A stretch of DNA of 64,000 nucleotides. Origin: Mucilaginibacter sp. (lineage in GTDB: Bacteria > Bacteroidota > Bacteroidia > Sphingobacteriales > Sphingobacteriaceae). Location: assembly GCA_028288025.1 (NCBI GenBank), contig JAQBOM010000027.1, forward strand, positions 61,066-125,065. The letters run 5' to 3'. A program made the position numbers and the translations under genes. Positions 35,231-42,471 of the stretch are shown piece after piece; position 1 is the first letter of the stretch; every line of letters begins with the position of its first letter. The notes beneath the pieces are model-generated. The model was not told where the DNA came from, did no database searches, and saw nothing but the letters and a program-made list of their open reading frames with translations.

Positions 35231-36580
35231 TCATCTATATAATTTTCTTTTCTCGAACGTTTTTTTAATCCAATTTTCTGTTCGGTGATGTATGGGAACT
35301 AAAACCGACGCTAACACAGCAAGGATAGCTAACATTTTTACAGGGTTATTATCAGTCCACACTTCAAGATATGGATGTATAAATAATGATATAAACTCAA
35401 ACAAAAGTAGAAGTACGAATACACCCATTCCTTTAACTAAACCTGATCTCACCCTAATTAGATTAAAAATTGAAAGCAATAAACAAATGAATGCTATGCC
35501 TAATGAAATACCAATAAATTTGATATTACGTATATGTCTCATGTTATTTAGATGACTTTCATTTACCGACTTTTCTTCTCGTCTCAGTTCTGTTATTTCT
35601 AAGTTTTGAATCTGCTTTAAATTGTTTCCTCCAAAGAAACTATCTTTAACATTGATACTCGTAAGTAGATATTTTAATGCGCTATCGCTATTTAGTGATT
35701 TATAGTGCTCAAAAAGTAATTTACTGGAGTACTGTATTGCTTGAGGAGACTTGGAATTTTGGGCATATGAGAATGCTTTATTTGCATAGAAAAGGGCACT
35801 ATCAGGCATATTATTTTTTCTATAATATTCTGATAAAAGATAATATGAAAATGACAAATCATAATTATCTCGGTTTTTTGAAAAGTACTTTACACTTAAG
35901 GTATAATAGGATAAAGCTAATTCATTATTTCCCAGTCTTTCATGGATCTGTCCTAAATAAATCGTTATTGGGCCTAATACACTTTCATTATGATTTTTTG
36001 TCGCAATTTGATATGCCAAATTACAGAATATTAACGCAGAGTCCGGGTTTAGTTCCAAATATGCTTTGCCAATTTCATTATATGTAATTATGAGATTATT
36101 TTTAAAATCTGCCTTTTCAAATATTCGTTTTGCTTTTAACAAATAATTTAATGCTATTTTAAAATCATCAGTAACGATATAAATATTTGCAACATTTGTA
36201 TAAGCAGCCCCCAAACCTCTCTCATAGTGTATTTTTTCACTTTTTTTTATCACATCAAAATAAAATTTTAATGCTTTTGCATAGTCTCCTTGCAAAAAAT
36301 AATTAGTTCCGATTTCATTAAGTCCCTTTATGACACCTATTGGGTAACCGATTTTATAAGACAAATTCATTGCTCGATTAGCATACAGTAACGAAGTATC
36401 AATATTTATATTTTTGTAAGCGATAGCGTAATCAATTTGTAAAAGGACTCTTGTAGTGTCCGCTGAGATATGATTTTTCAGAAGTTTAGTTAATCTTGGA
36501 ATATCTTTGAAGGTCTGAGCATGTGTAAACAAACCTTGAATAGAAATTAAGGTAATAAAAAAGAGTTTCTTCATTATCAA
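35231..36580 (-). CDS. TPR-repeat protein with C-terminal membrane helices
   Basis: This 449-residue protein has a signal peptide (MKKLFFITLISIQGLFTHAQ), then repeated 36-40-residue TPR helical pairs from about 30 to 320 (for example NEIGTNYFLQGDYAKALKFY, NVANIYIVTDDFKIALNYL). A charged linker follows, and three hydrophobic segments at about 350-440. This layout is that of TPR sensor proteins of Bacteroidota that usually carry a kinase or DNA-binding part after the TM region. Here only membrane segments follow, so it is either truncated or a receptor without output. It ends before a terminator shared with the RuvC-like gene. Confidence 0.75.
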   Translation of the reverse strand: MIMKKLFFITLISIQGLFTHAQTFKDIPRLTKLLKNHISADTTRVLLQIDYAIAYKNINIDTSLLYANRAMNLSYKIGYPIGVIKGLNEIGTNYFLQGDYAKALKFYFDVIKKSEKIHYERGLGAAYTNVANIYIVTDDFKIALNYLLKAKRIFEKADFKNNLIITYNEIGKAYLELNPDSALIFCNLAYQIATKNHNESVLGPITIYLGQIHERLGNNELALSYYTLSVKYFSKNRDNYDLSFSYYLLSEYYRKNNMPDSALFYANKAFSYAQNSKSPQAIQYSSKLLFEHYKSLNSDSALKYLLTSINVKDSFFGGNNLKQIQNLEITELRREEKSVNESHLNNMRHIRNIKFIGISLGIAFICLLLSIFNLIRVRSGLVKGMGVFVLLLLFEFISLFIHPYLEVWTDNNPVKMLAILAVLASVLVPIHHRTENWIKKTFEKRKLYR

Positions 36581-37025
36581 TAGTTTAGGATAACAAATAT
36601 AATTTTTTTACAATCAGATGAATGAATTTAGGCTTGAAAGTGTCCTCAAACTCGTTTTGGATTGGGGCTTATCCGAGAGTTGTTAAGCTCAACGTTCTTC
36701 CCTTTGCCCCTCAGGGCGAAAGGGAAAGGAAGAATGTAGTAATTCCTCTCTGTAATCTCTGCAATACTTGCTCAAGTAAAAAGGGATAAATTCAAAGCTC
36801 AAATGACTATTCTGAAAACAAAGCTCAAGCTAAACTGGAAATGAGCCGACAATGTTAAATCAGAAAGTTCTGTAAAAACACAGAAAACATAAGTAAATTG
36901 AGCGTGCGCGAACCATTATACCATAAACAGTCGGTGTTCACGAGTACACCGCGCTTTAGCCCTTTGTGCAGCATTTCTCGCGCCAGATTTGGGGTTTTTG
37001 GTTTGGATGTTTGGGGAGGTAAATG
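36581..37025. other. Intergenic stretch with two hairpins
   Basis: No protein is supported. An imperfect hairpin of purine/pyrimidine arms lies at about 36694-36735 (TTCTTCCCTTTGCCC against GGGCGAAAGGGAAAGGAAG). A second, CGGTGT/ACACCG with an 8-nt loop, lies at 36932-36951. Such hairpins may be dispersed elements or terminators. Confidence 0.5.
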
Positions 37026-37400
37026 TTAGTGATTAGACTTTTGAACAGTCTTCCATTCGTGTTTTCCCGTGCGGCTGTTATACTTAAAATACTTTTTTTC
37101 AAAACGATCCATGGAAGCGGTAAATTGTCCAATAACCAAAATGGCGTCACTGTTTGAGGGCAAAACATCATCATCCATCAAATCTAAAAATTCTAACGTC
37201 GGTTGACTTGCAAGTATTGCTTTAATTGGCCCTAGCACTCGGTTTATGTTTTTTACCTTAAATTTATTTAAAGGCTCATCAGGTTTCTTCTTCGAAAACT
37301 CCTTCATTTCTAAATAAATGGATGCTAATAAATCTTTGAGCATTAAAAATTGATCTACCTGCTCAAGGGTTGGTAAATTATCATTCGTGTCATTTGTCAT
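37026..37400 (-). CDS. Small partner protein, paralogue of the upstream gene
   Basis: This 124-residue protein shares a core with the 126-aa protein just upstream: FSKKKPDEPLNKFKVKNINR versus LSKKNPDGALNKFKLKFINQ, followed by an acidic D-D-D-x-LP-x-N-S-D motif in both (DDDVLPSNSD and DDDDLPTNSD). The stop of the upstream gene and the start here share a base (TAATG). Pairs of such small acidic/basic helical proteins beside a nuclease gene suggest inhibitor or specificity subunits. No known family was recognised. Confidence 0.65.
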   Translation of the reverse strand: MTNDTNDNLPTLEQVDQFLMLKDLLASIYLEMKEFSKKKPDEPLNKFKVKNINRVLGPIKAILASQPTLEFLDLMDDDVLPSNSDAILVIGQFTASMDRFEKKYFKYNSRTGKHEWKTVQKSNH

Positions 37401-37780
37401 TATTTTTCATTAAGTTTTTGTGGTTTAATGGTCCTTATCGATGAGGTTTTGCCAGCAATCCGCCAATACCAATATCCATGATCTGATGTTATATTATCTG
37501 ATCTAAGTTTTTCTAAACAAGTTAAATACTGTTCTAAAATAATTGTAACATCGCTATTCGTGGGTAAATCATCATCGTCAAATTTTTCAAATCCATCAAG
37601 TGGTTTATATTGACCAATCAAAAGTTCATTAGCATTAACAAGTATTTGATTTATAAATTTTAGTTTAAATTTATTTAAGGCACCATCAGGGTTTTTTTTT
37701 GACAATGTCCCTATCTCGACATGTAAACCTTGAATCTGCCCTTGTATTTTTTCAATTTTATTTACTTCTTCTTCTGTCAT
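37400..37780 (-). CDS. Small partner protein, paralogue of the downstream gene
   Basis: This 126-residue protein has two helical segments (VNKIEKIQGQIQGLHVEIGT and KFKLKFINQILVNANELL) and the conserved DDDDLPTNSD stretch, then YWYWRIAGKTSS near the end. It follows the PD-(D/E)XK gene by 7 bp and overlaps the next paralogue by one base, so the three genes form an operon. The duplication suggests the two act as a hetero-pair, or that one is an antidote. Confidence 0.65.
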   Translation of the reverse strand: MTEEEVNKIEKIQGQIQGLHVEIGTLSKKNPDGALNKFKLKFINQILVNANELLIGQYKPLDGFEKFDDDDLPTNSDVTIILEQYLTCLEKLRSDNITSDHGYWYWRIAGKTSSIRTIKPQKLNEK

Positions 37781-37787
37781 TAGAGTT

Positions 37788-39161
37788 TTATGATGGGCAA
37801 GCCCTTGTGAATTCTATATATTTCTTTTTGATTATTTCAATTGGAGACCTTTGTTTGGTTTCAAAAACGTTGGTCATTAATTTCAAATCACTATCGTCGA
37901 GTATCAATATACACCGCCTTTGACCGCCCCATAAATCTATAGTGTTATTGAAAACTTTTTTCAACGGAGGGTTTCTAGTGAGAATTATTCCAAATCTACC
38001 AAATTGATCATTTAAATATCTATTCACTTGAAAGATATGATCACGTGTTACTTCATGAACATTTTTCAATTCCATGACTATTTGCTTGCAGTCATAGCTT
38101 GTATAAATCTCGCTTAAAAAATCATATGATTTATTATTATAAAAAATCAAATCCCTTATTAATACTCCTGATTCAGTTCTGCTTTGTTCCTGAGCAAAGT
38201 CTAAATGCGGATAAACCAAAGAGGTCATCAATTGGCATACATTATCTTCATATTTCCTATCTGCATTATTTGTTTTTCCTGTGGGTAATTTGGTAATCGT
38301 GCTTATTTTCCCTTTAGCTGAAGTGACAGGGATTTGTGTAAATAGTGGGTCATGTTTGCAATTTTCAATTTGCTTTTCTTTTATCGAAGTATAAGCTTTT
38401 ACAATGTCATAATTATCACGGTTAAAACTTAATAGCTTTACTCTATCAGGAAATTCTGCCCCGTCAATGTGTATTTTTGAAACATAAAAACTATGGAAAT
38501 AATCGTCAGAATTAATCCATGGTATCGAACGCAACCATCTTTTAGGGACTAAAAGCAATGGCTTGTGATTTGTAGGATTTACTGGAAGATGTGTAATTTC
38601 TGTCGTAAATTTATTGCTTTTTAAATCATAGACATTTGAAAGGGTTGTCTTTTCAATGGGTATCCCATATTTTTCGCATTGTTCGATAGTGAAATCTATT
38701 AAAAACGATTGGATAAAATTACATGCAATATCGCTAACCCTATCTTTTGAGAAATTGTCTACTAATAACTGAATTTCCTCGAAATGTGTAAATCCAGATT
38801 TATTTATTTGGGGTATGGTTTTAAAAGTATATAGAATGGTCTCTCCCATTTTTTCTCCAATACGTTTGCCAGTTTTTGCTTTTGAATTGCCCAATCCAAC
38901 TTCATCGCATTCGGAAGCCCTTATTAATGTTTGTATCGCTTCCGACTCTTTACCATTGATAAAAGCATGGCCTAAGTGGTTGAAGCAATTTATAATAGAC
39001 AGGTGCAAGGAGTTGTCCTGCATGGAAGGGGATTTCCATAATAAAAATGGATCAACATACAATGGGATATCTTCATCCAGAAATGGTATTGCGAAATCTA
39101 CTTCTTCCTGAATGAATGGGATATTGTAGAAATCGTTTAAACGTGGACGAATGATACTCAT
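37788..39161 (-). CDS. PD-(D/E)XK nuclease-like protein, head of a three-gene cassette
   Basis: This 457-residue protein has a long N-terminal region of unknown fold (FVDPFL-like and WLRSIPWINSDDYFHSFYVS segments) and a C-terminal nuclease core. D337 (GVLIRDLIFYN), E364 and K366 (IVMELKNVHE) and Q378 (DHIFQVNRYLND) match the PD-(D/E)XK fold including its usual helix glutamine. It leads an operon with two paralogous small proteins. I do not know a published system with this exact layout; defence is inferred from the nuclease, the island setting and AT-rich composition. Confidence 0.68.
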   Translation of the reverse strand: MSIIRPRLNDFYNIPFIQEEVDFAIPFLDEDIPLYVDPFLLWKSPSMQDNSLHLSIINCFNHLGHAFINGKESEAIQTLIRASECDEVGLGNSKAKTGKRIGEKMGETILYTFKTIPQINKSGFTHFEEIQLLVDNFSKDRVSDIACNFIQSFLIDFTIEQCEKYGIPIEKTTLSNVYDLKSNKFTTEITHLPVNPTNHKPLLLVPKRWLRSIPWINSDDYFHSFYVSKIHIDGAEFPDRVKLLSFNRDNYDIVKAYTSIKEKQIENCKHDPLFTQIPVTSAKGKISTITKLPTGKTNNADRKYEDNVCQLMTSLVYPHLDFAQEQSRTESGVLIRDLIFYNNKSYDFLSEIYTSYDCKQIVMELKNVHEVTRDHIFQVNRYLNDQFGRFGIILTRNPPLKKVFNNTIDLWGGQRRCILILDDSDLKLMTNVFETKQRSPIEIIKKKYIEFTRACPS

Positions 39162-39215
39162 CTCTAAATCGACTATTAATAAATAAGGTTATCAAAAATA
39201 GTCAATTAAAACCAT

Positions 39216-39248
39216 TAGCCATTGACTGGAAAATACGTAGCCATTGAC
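39216..39248. repeat. Short direct repeat upstream of the nuclease gene
   Basis: TAGCCATTGAC occurs at 39216-39226 and again at 39238-39248, 22 bp apart start to start, about two DNA turns, 55-87 bp upstream of the nuclease start. Two same-face sites for a regulator are possible. Confidence 0.35.
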
Positions 39249-39431
39249 CACCCTATTCTGAATTGTCCGGCAGGTAATTCCGTTACACTTTGACCATACT
39301 AACCTATTGAAAGCTAATTTGATTTTTCTTTACTTTCAACACAAATCGTTGCTCCCTAGCGCACGGAACTGGGTGGTCAAGTATCGCGGAATGTGCACAT
39401 TCATAACCAATCTATTGAAATTAAAATAATG

Positions 39432-39835
39432 TCAATGCAAAGGGCTTATCTGATTGTTGTTTGTTAAAATAGCAAGAGTGCTATCTATCATTCTATACCG
39501 TTGGTCTATCGGCAGATAACATTTATCTGGCGTTGTGTAGTCAGAATAAATGCCCCTAAATATCTCTGGTAGCGATTCTCCTAAAAAATCTGTAAACAAA
39601 ATTTCATTCTTATTTTTTTTGTCGTTATTCTGCAATATTGAAGTAAACCATATGTGTCAGCCTTGATTTCTATATCTTTATTCGATGAATCCGAACATTT
39701 AGCGCAGTTTGTTATTAAGTGATAAAATTCATGCGATATAAGAAACGCCAGTATTTTAGTTAAGTCTGAATCGGAGATTCCAACATTGAGTTGAAGATTC
39801 ATAATATCGTTTAAGCCGCTGTCCGAAGTTTGCAA
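39432..39835 (-). pseudogene. Broken zinc metallopeptidase gene (frameshift and truncated N-terminus)
   Basis: The first frame (84 residues) has ILAFLISHEFYHLITNCAKC with the HExxH motif H-E-F-Y-H and a downstream I-E-I-K-A-D-T-Y-G, typical of zincin metallopeptidases (HExxH with a late E-x-x-A-D). It stops after IRMKFCLQIF. The second frame continues as NEILFTDFLGESLPEIF to QISPLH. The switch lies at an A8 run (39612-39619 read on the minus strand), so a single-base slip restores the reading. The N-terminal part is missing and abuts the palindrome at 39823, which points to truncation at an element junction. Confidence 0.55.
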
Positions 39836-39871
39836 CTTCGGTTATAATATGCCTATAGACTGTGTCTACAC
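39823..39871. repeat. Junction repeat copy 1 with palindrome
   Basis: The 41 bp at 39831-39871 recur with 35 of 41 identical bases at 46108-46148 in the same orientation. Its left end overlaps the palindrome CCGAAGTT-TGC-AACTTCGG (39823-39841). It lies exactly where AT-rich accessory DNA meets the higher-GC chromosomal genes. Confidence 0.6.
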
Positions 39872-39878
39872 ACGCGGA

Positions 39879-39903
39879 AGCGCAAAGGCTTGCGCTCTTT
39901 TTG
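39879..39903 (+). terminator. Possible terminator hairpin
   Basis: AGCGCAA-aggc-TTGCGCT at 39879-39896 is followed by CTTTTTG. The stem is strong; direction would suit plus-strand transcripts, though no plus-strand gene precedes it. Confidence 0.4.
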
Positions 39904-39930
39904 TCGCGGTAATACGGGTAAAATGATTAG

Positions 39931-40350
39931 CTATTTAGCACCTGAAAATTTACCCCGCGCCAGCAGCGCGCACACGCCGGCTATCAGTGACATTATCGCG
40001 GCAAGCGGAAAGAAGTATATGTATTCGCAAACCGACATGATAACCATGAAAACACCAAGCACTGCCGACATACCCCGGACTGCCGGATTTGTCGCGTGGC
40101 TGGCTAACAGCCAAAGCAATACGCTTAACAATAGGAGCACAAAGATATTAATAATGCCATAGCCCTCATAAAACGCTGCCACGGTGGCCGACCGGCCCAT
40201 AAAGTCAAAATGTTCTCTTTGCATGCCGGCGATTACGACTGCAACCGCCGCGTTCGGTGCATTTTTCCAACTCAGGGCGCCAAAGGTATGGCCCATGGTA
40301 TGCAGCAGCATAATAACTGATGCAACGCGTAACAGTAATTTAGGCTTCAT
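39931..40350 (-). CDS. Small four-TM membrane protein
   Basis: A 139-residue protein with four hydrophobic segments (about 5-25, 60-83, 92-110 and 113-132) and the conserved-looking LHTMGHTFG near the N-terminus. I recall such proteins as uncharacterised small integral membrane proteins next to SRPBCC genes. It overlaps the SRPBCC gene by 11 bp and forms an operon with it and an ArsR regulator. Function unknown. Confidence 0.7.
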   Translation of the reverse strand: MKPKLLLRVASVIMLLHTMGHTFGALSWKNAPNAAVAVVIAGMQREHFDFMGRSATVAAFYEGYGIINIFVLLLLSVLLWLLASHATNPAVRGMSAVLGVFMVIMSVCEYIYFFPLAAIMSLIAGVCALLARGKFSGAK

Positions 40351-40789
40351 CCGCTGCTTCTTTATATAGGTTCATGATATATTCCCAGCCTTTGTCCATG
40401 TCTTCAATCACCTTGGTGCCGCCGGTCAGTTTGTCCAGGTCGCGGTGTTCCATTTGTACGCGGGTTTTTTTCGGGCCCTCGTCAATAAATTTTATCTCCA
40501 CCTCGGTAACCAGGTTGGGGTCGTATTGAAAATCTCCATTTACTTGCCATGCCAGCACCAGGTGGCCATAAGGGTTCCAGGATAAAACATACCCCACGTT
40601 TATCTCGCTGCCGTCCTCGTGCTTCGAGTACCAGCGGCCGTTTGTGCCGGGCTCCAATACAGATTCGACCAGCGGCGTTTTGCCTACGTGATGGGTTTTG
40701 GGCCACCACAGGTCCATTTTTTGTGTAAACACATTAAAAGCGGTCTCCTGCGAGGCCTCAACGGTTACTTCTTTTTTTATTGGCTGCAT
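40340..40789 (-). CDS. SRPBCC/AHSA1-family protein
   Basis: I use the ATG at 40789 (149 residues); the in-frame part before it is the antisense of the regulator end and not protein-like. The sequence IKKEVTVEASQETAFNVFTQ, the middle GRWYSKHEDGSEINVGYVL, and the end GWEYIMNLYKEA are typical of AHSA1/START-like domains that bind hydrophobic ligands. It is encoded between an ArsR regulator (32-bp overlap) and a small membrane protein, a common Bacteroidota arrangement. Confidence 0.85.
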   Translation of the reverse strand: MQPIKKEVTVEASQETAFNVFTQKMDLWWPKTHHVGKTPLVESVLEPGTNGRWYSKHEDGSEINVGYVLSWNPYGHLVLAWQVNGDFQYDPNLVTEVEIKFIDEGPKKTRVQMEHRDLDKLTGGTKVIEDMDKGWEYIMNLYKEAADEA

Positions 40790-41120
40790 ATGATTTGGTT
40801 TTTTGTTTCTCAGTTTGTTCGGCGATTTGTTTGAAATTCTCCAGCGACTCGGTCCAAAAGCGGTCGAGGTAGTCGCGCATGGCGTGCACACCTTCGCTGT
40901 TGACCGAGTAGATACTTCGTGTTCCCTGTTGCACCATGGAGATCAGCTTTGCCTCGCGCAGCACTTTTAAATGCTGCGATACTGCGGGCCGGCTCACCGC
41001 CAGGCCCTCGGCAATATGAACCACCGAAAGCGGCCGCGAAGCCAGTTTCTCAAAGATGGCCCTTCGTGTAGGATCACCCAGCGCATTAAAAGCGGAATCA
41101 TAGTTTTGAAAAGCCTGCAT
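40758..41120 (-). CDS. ArsR-family HTH repressor
   Basis: This 120-residue protein has a winged helix: NALGDPTRRAIFEKLASRPL, recognition part AVSRPAVSQHLKVLREAKLI, and wing QGTRSIYSVN. It is of the ArsR subgroup paired with SRPBCC proteins, with no clear metal-binding cysteines, so it likely senses something other than a metal. An 18-bp palindrome lies 17 bp upstream of its start and is the likely operator. Confidence 0.88.
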   Translation of the reverse strand: MQAFQNYDSAFNALGDPTRRAIFEKLASRPLSVVHIAEGLAVSRPAVSQHLKVLREAKLISMVQQGTRSIYSVNSEGVHAMRDYLDRFWTESLENFKQIAEQTEKQKTKSYAANKKRSNR

Positions 41121-41136
41121 TGTAATTTCAATTTAT

Positions 41137-41171
41137 GGTAAGTTTAAACTTACCGTTAGTACAAACTTACC
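41137..41171. promoter_or_regulatory. ArsR operator: 18-bp palindrome plus half-site
   Basis: GGTAAGTTTAAACTTACC at 41137-41154 is perfectly palindromic, and the half-site AAACTTACC follows at 41163-41171. It lies just upstream of the ArsR gene, as expected for autoregulation. Confidence 0.65.
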
Positions 41172-41474
41172 AATAAAAATAAACTTTCAAAATTTTTTTT
41201 GATAAAATCATCTTGCGGGGTGCTGTTCCCTAAAAATTAAATCCCTATCGTCGCTTTAATTGAGCTGTTAATAGGTAGAATTCGCCGGGTTGTCGACTTT
41301 AACATTTGTTAACACAGATATTTTGAACGTTTGCATCATAAAACAACGTTTAGGTACTTTCAGAAAGTGACGTGTGGGAGGCAAACGATGACCGTTAAAT
41401 AAATACTTCAAATCCGAAAGCAAAAACTATGAGCTCATTTTTTACGCATTAATCAATAAGTTTTTTAATCAAAC
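41172..41474. other. Intergenic stretch, nothing recognised
   Basis: Between the ArsR operator and the MBL gene there is no credible frame and no strong repeat. It probably holds the promoter of the MBL gene. Confidence 0.5.
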
Positions 41475-42194
41475 ATGAATAATCGTATGAAAAGGATCAG
41501 CAATAATATTTACCAGATCAGCTTAGGCTGGGTCAACGTTTTTGTTATAGAAGATAACGGCCTCACCCTGGTCGATACCGGCACAAAAGGGAGCACAGGA
41601 AAAATTTTCAGCGCAATTAAGAGCGCGGGTAAAAACCCTTATGACATCAAGCGTATCATTCTGACCCATGCACATCCCGATCATGCCGGAAGTGCCGAAG
41701 AGATTAAGCGAATGTTAAGGGTTCCGGTATTGGCGCACCACGAGGATGCAAAGATAATGGGCTATGGCGTTGCCGTCCGCAAAGAGATATGCCTCACGCC
41801 GGGGCTTAAAAACTGGCTCATCTACGAACTGGCCATCAAGCGGGCGGGCATCAATATCGAGCCGGTTGTGATAGACGAACAGTTAAACGACCGCGACCTG
41901 CTGCCCCTACTGGGCGGGATACGCGTGGTCCATACCCCGGGCCACAGCAAGGGGCACATTGCCTTGCTGGCCGAAAATGAGGAAGTGCTGATAGCAGGCG
42001 ACTTGTTGTCGAACAGTACCGGGCTGGGCCTGAGTGTCATCTATGAAAATATGGCGGAAGGCATCAGCAGCATTATGAAAGTGACCGACCTCGACTTTGA
42101 CAAAATGGCTTTCGGCCATGGCAGCCCCATTTTGAAGGATGCTGGCAGCATCATCCGGCAAACGTTTGTTAACTATGAGTATACATTAGTTTAA
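41475..42194 (+). CDS. Metallo-beta-lactamase-fold hydrolase
   Basis: This 239-residue enzyme has the metal motif THAHPDHAGS (H65, H67, D69, H70), a later histidine in HTPGHSKGHIAL, an aspartate in IAGDLLS and a final histidine in FGHGSP, so both metal sites look complete. Substrate cannot be read from sequence; the glyoxalase II-like/hydrolase group is likely. It stands alone, and a 61-residue frame just after it is probably noncoding. Confidence 0.88.
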   Translation: MNNRMKRISNNIYQISLGWVNVFVIEDNGLTLVDTGTKGSTGKIFSAIKSAGKNPYDIKRIILTHAHPDHAGSAEEIKRMLRVPVLAHHEDAKIMGYGVAVRKEICLTPGLKNWLIYELAIKRAGINIEPVVIDEQLNDRDLLPLLGGIRVVHTPGHSKGHIALLAENEEVLIAGDLLSNSTGLGLSVIYENMAEGISSIMKVTDLDFDKMAFGHGSPILKDAGSIIRQTFVNYEYTLV

Positions 42195-42471
42195 GCATGC
42201 AAGTAATTCAAATCTCAAAGCACCACGGTAGGGAATTTAATTTATTTACGCGGAATACAGCGGCGGGCGTGAGCGCCTGGCCGGGCTATAGGTCAACACC
42301 AAATAGCAAATCAATCAGTCTAAAATTCTTCACATTCTCCAAAACACTAACAAAACAGGCTAAATCAGTTTCTAATGTTTAGCTTTACCTTGGGGGAATT
42401 TTATCCGGGACGCTTTTAATTACTAATATTTTTAGTTTAATTTGTGGTTTAAGCCCGACATTATAAAACGA

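Noticed and set aside
42197..42382. 61-residue frame after the MBL gene
   Set aside because: Low-complexity, no domain, no coupling signal; likely noncoding.
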